Assembly (NCBI GenBank): GCA_013202935.1
Contig: JABMRG010000133.1
Span: 1-7,636, forward strand
Reading direction: 5' to 3'
DNA: 7,636 nucleotides
Source of the DNA: Candidatus Omnitrophota bacterium
Lineage (GTDB): Bacteria; Omnitrophota; Gorgyraeia; JABMRG01
In this document: piece after piece, positions 1-6,356 of the stretch
Numbering within the stretch: position 1 is the stretch's first letter
Layout of the letters: the number at the start of each line of letters is the position of its first letter
Position numbers and translations under genes: made by a program
Notes under the pieces: generated by a model
Told to the model about the DNA's origin: nothing
Databases searched by the model: none
The model's input: the letters and a program-made list of their open reading frames with translations, nothing else

Positions 1-2527
1 AGTCAGGGATTTTATCATCAAAGATTGATGGTTCTGTATCCTTATCCTCTCCACGTAGATGGCTATGGCCTATGCCATTACCGATGTTCGGTAATCTCTG
101 GCATGAAACAGCAGTTCTATCATCTAAGAAAGAAGCATCTAGTACATCTCTGCTATAACACCCGCTTCCTGCCTCAACTGCTATAAGAATGCTATTCTTT
201 TCGTATCTTATTACCTGGAATCTAAATTCCCGCCCTCTATTAAGCAGGATTCTGAGCTGGCTAAGATTTAATGGCCCTTTTAATATGCACGCGGGGGCTC
301 TTCCTTTCTCAAGTCTTTCTATGCCCCTGTCAGCCGAAACGGATATTCTTCTTAGCGCAGGGCCGAATAATGCTATAACCTCAGCCATTGATAGTGCTGG
401 GTTATCTTCAAGTTCAAGCTGTGGGACATCAACATAATGTCTAATAAGCTCAAGCAAAATATCATTTATTTCGTTTATCCTTGTTAAGCTATCTGTTTTT
501 AATAGCTCCCGCAACAATGGCAAGATATCTTCTCTGGTATATTCGTCTTCTGAGCTTGCTATCTTATCCTGCGCCTTTCTTATTATCTCATCAATCTTTC
601 TTAATGAGGCCTGGGCATGCTTCTTATTAATCTTTGCAGCATCAGAAAATGCAGGGTGCACATTATCATATTCAGCAATAGCCTCCTGTAAAAGTTTGCG
701 CGCTCTTTCCATGCCATCTAAATCTTCTTGGTCAATTATCACACGCGCCTGTGATAATTTGCCATTTGGCTCATCGATTCCTGCCAACAAGGATTGCCTT
801 CTCATGGTTTCTGGATCTAAGGCACGGCCGCGCAGCACAGCAAATCTCTTTTCTGTCCCGCTTGAAGATGCCCTGGGTGCAAGATCACCTGTTGGAAGAG
901 GGTGGGTCAGAGCAGAATCAAAAGCTGCCTTAAGAGTTTCTATGTCCGGTAATCTACCTGCGATTCTCTCGTTATATATCTTGTCATAGTTGCCCTCTCC
1001 AATATTGGGACAAACTACTACGTAAGATACACCCTTCTCCTTTAAGATATTAGTTATGCCTTGGGTGTGGAAACCACCTGTCACAAGAATGGCCTTGTCT
1101 TTACGAAGGCTTTTCATGTGCTTTAGGGTGTTGTTGACTAATGCGATATCTCTTTCTAATGCTATCTGGTAGAATTCTTTTGAAAGGGAGAGTGTTTCCT
1201 GGTCTATTTTGTAATATAGGTTAGCTGCATTCAAACCATATTTATTAAGCGTATCTTTTAGAAAGCGTTGTATCTGGGCCATATTGAAAGATGCGGGATT
1301 ATTTTCCATATAATCAAGGTGGCGCGGGGTGAGTTTTAAGCTGTATAAATCCTTAAGCATGCTTATTGCCTTTGAATAGACAACTACTTTCTCTTGTATA
1401 GGGTTTCTGCAAAGAGCCTTTTGGGTTTCATCTTCAAGCTCTTCTGCTTCCTCAAAGACTTTTAGGTGGTTTATGGTCTTTGAAAATTTAATATAGTCTA
1501 TATATGTGATTAGATTTTGGTAACTAGTAACTGGTAATTGGTAATCGGTAATTATGGTTTCAATATAATTATAAAACTCAAGATCGGAAATCTTGTTGGC
1601 CCTAAAATCAAGGCTCATCTTGACAAGTTCTCTTGTATCTGCCTCGCCAAGTTTTTCTGAGAGATGTTTGATCAGTGATTCTCTTTGCTTTTCTGCTTTT
1701 TTAAAATCCACCTTTTTTTCTTTTCCGATAAGTATGAGGAATTTATCCAAGGCCTGATATTTTCTTATATCGAGCTTTGCCTTCTTGGAATATTTCTGTA
1801 ATGTTTCCAGGTACTCTGGGAATTCTGTTCTTTTCGCCTTATATGACGAGATTGCTTTGTCTATCTCTTTTAAGGCCTTTGAGTATGTTTTTTGCTTTAA
1901 GGTATCGATGTTTAAGCTTAGCCCATTAATAAACTTAAATATCGAATCTTTCTCAGGCTGGTTTTTCCGGTAGCAGTCGAGATGTTTAAGATACAGCTTC
2001 TTATCTTCTGCGCCTGTGGCTCTGATATAATTTTCTTTGTTGGTTATCTTGTAAAATTCAGCGCCTGTAAAAAGGCCTTTTTCAACAAAGAACTTTGCTA
2101 CTTTGGTTTTGGTGGGGTTATCTTCAAATTTATCATAGAAAGAGGTATCCAGTTCTTCAGAAGCGCCTTCAAGGCACATAAGGTAGGTATTGTATTTTGT
2201 GTTAAGCTCATTAACAATGGTTGCTATATTAAATTGCGCGACAGGGTCTATGTGGCGATCCTGTATATGGATAACGAGCTTGTCGCTCTTACCTTTATGG
2301 TACTCTAAAACTCTTCCTAGGTTTTGGGGTATGCTTATGGCTTCAGGCGTATCTGCCAGGTCTATAAGGCTTTCTTTCTCTTCTTCGGCAAGATGTCTTT
2401 GCGCGTGGGAGGTCTTCTTGAAGAGTGTTCCATTACCAAATGCGTATAGAGCATTACTGTTTGTAACAATAAATGTTACAAGGAGTATAACTGATATAGA
2501 CTTTCTTATATATTTTGTCTTATTCAT
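1..2527 (-). CDS. Large secreted protein with split TraB/ChaN/EreA-like fold, C-terminus beyond window (842 codons seen)
   Basis: The frame is open without a stop from the ATG at 2527 to the left edge (checked triplet by triplet), so the gene is incomplete. Residues 1-29 form a signal peptide: basic start, hydrophobic core SVILLVTFIV, cleavage likely after ALYA. Residues about 83-125 hold H87-IQDR-H92 and LEGA (119-122); residues about 455-500 hold VTGGFHT (482-488) followed by a strand-like YVVVCP. This pairing resembles the beginning and end of the TraB/ChaN/EreA-like fold, with a Lys/Glu-rich helical insert of about 360 residues between. Residues 540-800 are mostly helical and unassigned. 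HSH (821-823) with S834 and D837 resembles a JAMM metal site. No strong Shine-Dalgarno precedes the ATG, but the signal peptide supports this start. I recall similar proteins in Omnitrophota, but no reaction can be assigned. The gene is certain; the fold is moderately likely. Confidence 0.85.
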   Translation of the reverse strand, partial: MNKTKYIRKSISVILLVTFIVTNSNALYAFGNGTLFKKTSHAQRHLAEEEKESLIDLADTPEAISIPQNLGRVLEYHKGKSDKLVIHIQDRHIDPVAQFNIATIVNELNTKYNTYLMCLEGASEELDTSFYDKFEDNPTKTKVAKFFVEKGLFTGAEFYKITNKENYIRATGAEDKKLYLKHLDCYRKNQPEKDSIFKFINGLSLNIDTLKQKTYSKALKEIDKAISSYKAKRTEFPEYLETLQKYSKKAKLDIRKYQALDKFLILIGKEKKVDFKKAEKQRESLIKHLSEKLGEADTRELVKMSLDFRANKISDLEFYNYIETIITDYQLPVTSYQNLITYIDYIKFSKTINHLKVFEEAEELEDETQKALCRNPIQEKVVVYSKAISMLKDLYSLKLTPRHLDYMENNPASFNMAQIQRFLKDTLNKYGLNAANLYYKIDQETLSLSKEFYQIALERDIALVNNTLKHMKSLRKDKAILVTGGFHTQGITNILKEKGVSYVVVCPNIGEGNYDKIYNERIAGRLPDIETLKAAFDSALTHPLPTGDLAPRASSSGTEKRFAVLRGRALDPETMRRQSLLAGIDEPNGKLSQARVIIDQEDLDGMERARKLLQEAIAEYDNVHPAFSDAAKINKKHAQASLRKIDEIIRKAQDKIASSEDEYTREDILPLLRELLKTDSLTRINEINDILLELIRHYVDVPQLELEDNPALSMAEVIALFGPALRRISVSADRGIERLEKGRAPACILKGPLNLSQLRILLNRGREFRFQVIRYEKNSILIAVEAGSGCYSRDVLDASFLDDRTAVSCQRLPNIGNGIGHSHLRGEDKDTEPSIFDDKIPD
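1519..1553. repeat. Heptanucleotide tandem repeat, 5 copies, inside the large secreted-protein gene
   Basis: Five contiguous 7-bp units are present on the plus strand: GGTAACT, AGTAACT, GGTAATT, GGTAATC, GGTAATT. The reading frame passes through them and encodes DYQLPVTSYQ on the minus strand (about residues 325-336). Because 7 is not a multiple of 3, three units make a 7-residue protein period. Gain or loss of a single unit would shift the frame. The array lies inside the long helical insert, away from the conserved motifs. Confidence 0.85.
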
Positions 2528-2545
2528 ATTGGTGGTTTATACTAA

Positions 2546-2573
2546 TTACTTATTAAAAGTAAACAATAAGTAA
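2546..2573. repeat. AT-rich inverted repeat in the leader of the secreted-protein gene
   Basis: TTACTTATT (2546-2554) and AATAAGTAA (2565-2573) are perfect 9-bp inverted arms around a 10-nt loop, ending 19 bases before the start codon at 2527. It could be a leader hairpin or an operator for a dimeric regulator. The sequence alone does not decide, and AT-rich palindromes also arise by chance. Confidence 0.45.
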
Positions 2574-2576
2574 GGT

Positions 2577-2602
2577 AAAAAAGCCCCCTATGCGGGATTT
2601 TT
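2577..2602 (-). terminator. Terminator-like hairpin inside the leader (possible attenuator)
   Basis: Read on the minus strand, an A-run and CCC are followed after a short loop by a G-run and then six T residues. This is a small intrinsic-terminator shape flanked by A and T tracts, and the other strand could also use it. It lies about 10 nt downstream of the predicted start of the promoter at 2612-2647 and upstream of the ORF, so it could cause early termination of that transcript. It may equally catch read-through from rarA. The GC stem is only 3-4 bp, so strength is uncertain. Confidence 0.45.
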
Positions 2603-2611
2603 GGTTGAACG

Positions 2612-2647
2612 TATTATAACTATACCTTATAAAAGGGGTTAGGTCAA
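2612..2647 (-). promoter_or_regulatory. Sigma-70 type promoter for the large secreted-protein gene
   Basis: On the minus strand the -35 box TTGACC (2647-2642) is separated by exactly 17 bp from the -10 box TATAGT (2624-2619). A start near 2612 gives an 85-nt leader before the ATG at 2527. A TATAAT immediately downstream (2618-2613) has no matching -35. Spacing and boxes are close to consensus and the orientation fits the downstream gene. Confidence 0.6.
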
Positions 2648-2682
2648 GGGGTGGGGGTTAGATTTTACATCTTTCTTGCCAC

Positions 2683-2737
2683 TTGGGGACATATCCCGTT
2701 AGCATCAATACATAGTGCCTGAGGGATGTGTCCCCAA
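2683..2737. repeat. REP-like hairpin directly after rarA
   Basis: TTGGGGACATATCCC (2683-2697) and GGGATGTGTCCCCAA (2723-2737) form 15-bp inverted arms with one mismatch around a 25-nt loop. The arm starts two bases after the rarA stop codon. No T-run follows on the minus strand, so it is not a standard intrinsic terminator. GGGGACA/TGTCCCC arms are typical of REP-like elements mobilised by Y1 (IS200/RAYT-type) transposases. It could also stabilise the 3' end of rarA mRNA. Confidence 0.55.
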
Positions 2738-2739
2738 AT

Positions 2740-4062
2740 TTATGAACTTATGTCTTCTTTGAGGCTTCTTAGATATTCCTTTATTTTTTTCTCGTAACCT
2801 ATATCAGTAGGCTCGTAATATCTTCTCTTCTGGGGTATATAATCCTGTTCTACATAGTGGTCTTTATAAGAATGGGCATACTTGTATCCTTCTCCATGGC
2901 CAAGTCTCTTTGCGCCTGGATAGCTTGCATCCTTAAGATGTGTTGGCACCTCTAATGTCCTGCCTTCTTCTACATCCTTCATCGCATTCTCTATGCCCAT
3001 ATATGCTGCGTTCGATTTTGGCGCAGTTGCTATATAGACTGTTGCCTGGGCTAAAGGAATCCTTGCCTCAGGCATACCGACAAATTCTGAAATCTGTAAG
3101 GCCGCATTTGCTACCACTATAGCCTGGGGATCCGCGTTTCCTACATCTTCAGCCGCACATATTACTATACGTCGTGCTATAAATCGTGGGTCTTCACCCG
3201 CATACAACATCTTTGCAAGCCAGTATAGCGCAGCATCTGGGTCAGAGCCGCGCATAGATTTGATAAAGGCAGAGATAGTATCATAGTGGCCATCTTCATC
3301 CTTATCATATATAACAGCTTTTTTCTGTATAGACTCCTCTGCTACTTTTAATGTGTAATGTACATATCCGTCTTTTTGTGCAGAGGTAGTCAGTGTTCCT
3401 GTTTCTAAAGCATTGAGTGCCCGTCGTCCATCACCGTCTGATATCTTTGCAAGAAAATTTAAAGCCCGATCATCTATTTTTACTTTGTGCTTGCCAAGGC
3501 CTCTCCCTTTATCCTTAATCGCATTATTCATTATGGTCTTTATATCATCTTCGTTTAAACGTCTAAGCTCAAAAACTAATGAACGCGATATAAGGGCTGA
3601 AACGATCGAGAAAAATGGGTTATGCGTGGTTGCGCCTATTAAGGTAATTTCGCCTCGTTCTACATAAGGCATAAGTATATCCTGTTGTGCCTTATTAAAG
3701 CGGTGTATCTCATCAACAAAGAGTATGGTTTTTCTGCCAGTAGTTGCTTTGCGGTTTTTTGCCTGTTCAATAAGTTTTCGCATCTCTGCGACGTTTGATG
3801 CGACTGCGTTTATCTCTGCAAAGTATGCTTTTGTGATATTGCTTATTATATATGCAAGGCAGTTTTTACCGATACCACTTGGGCCGTATAGAATAATCGA
3901 GCTTATCCTGTCTGCGGAAACAGCACGATTAAAGAGTTTGTCAGGGCCTATTATATGCTTCTGGCCAACAAACTCATCTAAGGTGCGTGGGCGCATCCTT
4001 ATTGCAAGCGGCGCATCCTCAGGGATCGTGTTCTGATTATTATCCTTTTCGAATAGATCCAT
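2740..4062 (-). CDS. rarA: Replication-associated recombination protein A (RarA/MgsA), AAA+ ATPase
   Basis: RarA is a cytoplasmic clamp-loader-like ATPase acting at stalled replication forks and gaps. The 440 residues match the usual family length. Visible parts: P-loop GPSGIGKN (60-67), Walker B ILFVDEIH (113-120), sensor 1 GATTHNP (143-149), arginine-finger segment SALISRS (155-161), and sensor 2 region GDGRRALNALE (210-220). The C-terminal MgsA domain runs from about HYDTISAFIKSMRGSDPDAALYW (259-281) through the AAEDVG segment (303-308) to PTHLKDASYPGAKRLGHG (373-390). The oddity is Asn67, where Thr or Ser normally follows the P-loop lysine and helps hold magnesium; the codon is AAC (3862-3864). 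A weak AAGG lies about 9 nt before the ATG. The gene starts 17 bases past the end of the 6S RNA gene and probably relies on read-through or on upstream promoters. Identification is firm; activity is open because of Asn67. Confidence 0.95.
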   Translation of the reverse strand: MDLFEKDNNQNTIPEDAPLAIRMRPRTLDEFVGQKHIIGPDKLFNRAVSADRISSIILYGPSGIGKNCLAYIISNITKAYFAEINAVASNVAEMRKLIEQAKNRKATTGRKTILFVDEIHRFNKAQQDILMPYVERGEITLIGATTHNPFFSIVSALISRSLVFELRRLNEDDIKTIMNNAIKDKGRGLGKHKVKIDDRALNFLAKISDGDGRRALNALETGTLTTSAQKDGYVHYTLKVAEESIQKKAVIYDKDEDGHYDTISAFIKSMRGSDPDAALYWLAKMLYAGEDPRFIARRIVICAAEDVGNADPQAIVVANAALQISEFVGMPEARIPLAQATVYIATAPKSNAAYMGIENAMKDVEEGRTLEVPTHLKDASYPGAKRLGHGEGYKYAHSYKDHYVEQDYIPQKRRYYEPTDIGYEKKIKEYLRSLKEDISS

Positions 4063-4078
4063 AGGTTGTGACCTTATT

Positions 4079-4100
4079 AAAAATCCCCGCTTATGCCGGG
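4079..4100 (-). terminator. 3' terminator of the 6S RNA gene
   Basis: On the minus strand, CCCG (4100-4097) and CGGG (4089-4086) can pair around a 7-nt loop, followed after GA by five T residues (4083-4079). In the mature RNA the same 3' segment would instead pair with the 5' end (4256-4263). The U-run marks the probable RNA 3' end, 16 bases before the rarA start codon. Confidence 0.65.
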
Positions 4101-4264
4101 CGATCGAAGGACTTTGAACCCTTATAATAAGTGGGTGCCCTATTCAAGGCTTCGAGGTTTCTCTCTGTTAAAAGAGCGTGCCTTACCTACCTTGAAAAAT
4201 CAGGCTCCCTATATAAAGGTGTTGGTTCAAAATTTCATTCAACCGCCACGCACACAGCAGGGAT
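4079..4264 (-). ncRNA. ssrS: 6S RNA, regulator of RNA polymerase, about 186 nt
   Basis: 6S RNA mimics an open promoter and sequesters the housekeeping RNA polymerase holoenzyme. Reading the minus strand, the segment folds into one long rod. Outer stem: 4263-4256 with 4091-4084 (8 bp). Second stem: 4247-4238 with 4108-4099 (10 bp with wobbles). Third: 4231-4225 with 4119-4113 (TTTGAAC/GTTCAAA). Then comes an unpaired central bubble (about 4209-4197 and 4142-4126). The apical stem pairs 4196-4190 with 4149-4143 and AGGT/ACCT, and ends in a CTCT-loop-AGAG hairpin. Local matches to E. coli 6S as I remember it include TGTGCG near the 5' end, GAGCC-GAT in the bubble, CGAAGCC, GGGTTCAA and CGGCAT near the 3' end. 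Length is close to the 184 nt of E. coli. It sits upstream of rarA, a neighbour reported for 6S genes in several bacteria. It has its own promoter and U-run terminator. Confidence 0.88.
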
Positions 4265-4299
4265 AATTCTAATATAACACCGCTAGATGATGAAATCAA
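4264..4299 (-). promoter_or_regulatory. Promoter of the 6S RNA gene
   Basis: On the minus strand TTGATT (4299-4294) and TATATT (4276-4271) are separated by exactly 17 bp. The expected start is about 4264, one base before the outer 6S stem begins. The match between predicted start and RNA fold supports both calls. Confidence 0.75.
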
Positions 4300-4326
4300 G
4301 CCAAAACGGCCTTGAGTACCATTTTT
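4291..4326 (-). terminator. Possible weak terminator after pheT
   Basis: Immediately after the pheT stop the minus strand offers two overlapping hairpins. One is AAAATGG/CCGTTTT (7 bp, 9-nt loop). The other is TCAAGGCC/GGCTTGA with one bulge, followed by only TTTC. Either could end the pheST message before the 6S promoter, whose -35 box overlaps the second hairpin. The stems are short and the T-tracts poor, so pheT read-through into the 6S region is possible. Confidence 0.3.
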
Positions 4327-6355
4327 AGCGTAGGGTGGCGTTGAAGTTTTTGGTAAGGCCTTCGCGGATAGCTGTATCTATATTATTTATCTCTTCTTCT
4401 GTCAGGGTCTTCTCTTTGGAGCGGTATATTATTCTTATCGCAAGGCCTCTCTGGCCTGGCTTGATTTTGTCCCCGCGATATTCACTTAAAAGTTCTATTC
4501 TTTCTACTAACATACCGCCTTCTCTTTTTACAAATGAGGCCAGCTCTTTGTAGGAGATATTCGAATCGATAGCAAAGGATACATCTCTATAAGAGAACGG
4601 GAACCTGGGAAGCGGCCTGTAAAACTTCTTGAGAATGGAGGAGTCTGCTAAAGCCTTAAAATTGATTTCGCAGCAGGAAACATCTCCTTTTATATCAAAT
4701 TTACTAAGCAGGTCTGGTTTTATCCTACCCATTATTCCAAGCATAGCACCATCTAAGAGCATGCCTACAGTCTCATCATTAACAAAAAGTGGGTGAGAGG
4801 TCTTCTCAAACTCTATTGTTTTCATTCCTAATTTTTCGCAAAGAATATCTACTGTTCCTTTTATATGGAAAAGTTCAGAATCATCATAAGAAGTCATGCT
4901 TCTGCCGGTTTTTGCATATTCTGCTATCACCAAGGATTGTTCTTCGTTGTAGATTGACTCTTTTTCAAAATATATATCTGACAGCTCAAATACCTTTATA
5001 TCCTGCGCCTGTCTGCTTGCATTATAATATATAGATTTTAAGGCACCTGGTATAAGTGACTGCCTCATAACCTCCTGCTCTCTGCTTAGAGGATTCATAA
5101 TCTCTATAATGCCTTCTTCCGGTAACGACGCGTCAGTTATTACCTTTCTACTCAAAAGGCTGTATGTCAGAGTCTCATTAAATCCTAAGGAAGTTAGAAC
5201 CTCTCTTGTTATATCCTTCTTCTTTATAAAATCTTTTGAGCCTGGGCTTTCATCTGTTACCATTATTGATGGTGGCTGCGGTTTTATAGTCTCATAGCCA
5301 TATATGCGCGCAACCTCTTCTATCAAATCTGCTTCTCTTGTAACATCGTTACGAAAACTGGGTGGGGTTACTTCCATGCTGGATGCACCTTTTACATTAA
5401 AGCATAAGCGTTTCAGAATATCTTTTATCTCTTCTACGCTTAATTTTATACCAAGTATCCTATTCAAATATGCTGGGCGTAAGTTAATGTTGATGGATTC
5501 TTTCTTCTTTATTCCTGAATCAGTAAGCGCAGATATTGCGCCCTTTGTTGTATCGGCTATCAATGATGCTGCTCGATCTGATGCTGAGACAACCCCCTCA
5601 AGATCGACTCCTCTCTCAAATCTATAACTTGAATCTGACGCCAGGCTTAAAGTAAGCGCCGTTCTTCTTATCGAGATGGGGTCAAAATATGCGCTCTCTA
5701 ACAATATGTTCTTTGTCGTTTCTGTTACCTCTGTCTCTTTCCCGCCCATAACTCCAGCAATAGCAACGGGTTTTCTGCTATCAGCAATTATGAGCATGCT
5801 GCCTCTAAGCTCTCTTTCAACTTCATCTATTGTGATTATCTTTTCCCCGTCCTTTGCGTTTCTTATTGTTACCCCACCTTCAAGCTTATCAAGATCAAAG
5901 GCATGGAGGGGTTGGCCTGTCTCAAAGAGAACAAAATTTGTGATATCGACTATATTATTTACAGGCCTTAAGCCCATAGATTCAACGCGTTTAATCAGCC
6001 ACTTTGGAGACTGGCCAACGTGTACATCTTTTATTACCCTGGCTGAATAACGGGGGCAGGCTATTTTTTCTTCTATGCTTACTTTTATAGGTTTAGCTTT
6101 TGATTTTTTCGATGTGATCTTAGAGGGGGGGATCATAAGCCTCTTTTTTGCTATGCAAGAGGCTTCCCTTGCTATACCTATATAAGAGAGGCAGTCAGAG
6201 CGGTTCGGTGTAACCTCTATATCGAATATAATATCCTTGTTCTTCTCTTCCTGCGAGGTTACTTCATGGCCTGCCATTGTGAGCAGAGAGCTTAAGTTAT
6301 CTGCCCTTATCTTTGTATTAATATACTCTCTGAGCCACTCGTATGATATCTTCAT
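4325..6355 (-). CDS. pheT: Phenylalanyl-tRNA synthetase beta subunit, lacking the N-terminal tRNA-binding domain
   Basis: This is the beta chain of the cytoplasmic alpha2-beta2 enzyme that charges tRNA-Phe; it carries editing and tRNA-contact domains. Residues 1-65 make the split B1 domain (MKISYEWLREYI, then VTPNRSDCLSYIGIARE). The B3/B4 editing region includes NNIVDITNFVLFETGQPLHA (133-152), IAGVMGG (199-205) and SSYRFERGVD (242-251). B5 follows at about 285-360 (PSFRNDVTREADLIEEVARIYGY). The core fold contains NPLSREQEVMRQSLIPG (421-437). The C-terminal anticodon-binding (FDX-ACB) domain runs from about RPLPRFPFSYRD (580-591) to the end. The 676 residues compare with about 790-800 normally: the roughly 110-residue EMAP-like OB domain between AGHEV (28-32) and the second half of B1 is replaced by a few charged residues, without a frameshift. 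The start is one base after the pheS stop, so translation is probably coupled. Identification is certain. Confidence 0.97.
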   Translation of the reverse strand: MKISYEWLREYINTKIRADNLSSLLTMAGHEVTSQEEKNKDIIFDIEVTPNRSDCLSYIGIAREASCIAKKRLMIPPSKITSKKSKAKPIKVSIEEKIACPRYSARVIKDVHVGQSPKWLIKRVESMGLRPVNNIVDITNFVLFETGQPLHAFDLDKLEGGVTIRNAKDGEKIITIDEVERELRGSMLIIADSRKPVAIAGVMGGKETEVTETTKNILLESAYFDPISIRRTALTLSLASDSSYRFERGVDLEGVVSASDRAASLIADTTKGAISALTDSGIKKKESININLRPAYLNRILGIKLSVEEIKDILKRLCFNVKGASSMEVTPPSFRNDVTREADLIEEVARIYGYETIKPQPPSIMVTDESPGSKDFIKKKDITREVLTSLGFNETLTYSLLSRKVITDASLPEEGIIEIMNPLSREQEVMRQSLIPGALKSIYYNASRQAQDIKVFELSDIYFEKESIYNEEQSLVIAEYAKTGRSMTSYDDSELFHIKGTVDILCEKLGMKTIEFEKTSHPLFVNDETVGMLLDGAMLGIMGRIKPDLLSKFDIKGDVSCCEINFKALADSSILKKFYRPLPRFPFSYRDVSFAIDSNISYKELASFVKREGGMLVERIELLSEYRGDKIKPGQRGLAIRIIYRSKEKTLTEEEINNIDTAIREGLTKNFNATLR

Positions 6356-6356
6356 C

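Noticed and set aside
189..2573. Several plus-strand reading frames of 60-127 codons opposite the large secreted-protein gene
   Set aside because: They overlap a continuous 842-codon minus-strand frame with a signal peptide and conserved motifs, have no recognisable protein features, and are antisense shadows.
2528..2612. Riboswitch in the leader of the secreted-protein gene
   Set aside because: The leader is only about 85 nt and no conserved motif of a known class was recognised; two simple hairpins explain the visible pairing.
4099..4130. tRNA-like T-arm (AAGGG, TTCAAAG, TCCTT) on the minus strand
   Set aside because: No acceptor stem, anticodon arm or CCA end can be built around it; the same bases pair within the 6S RNA rod.
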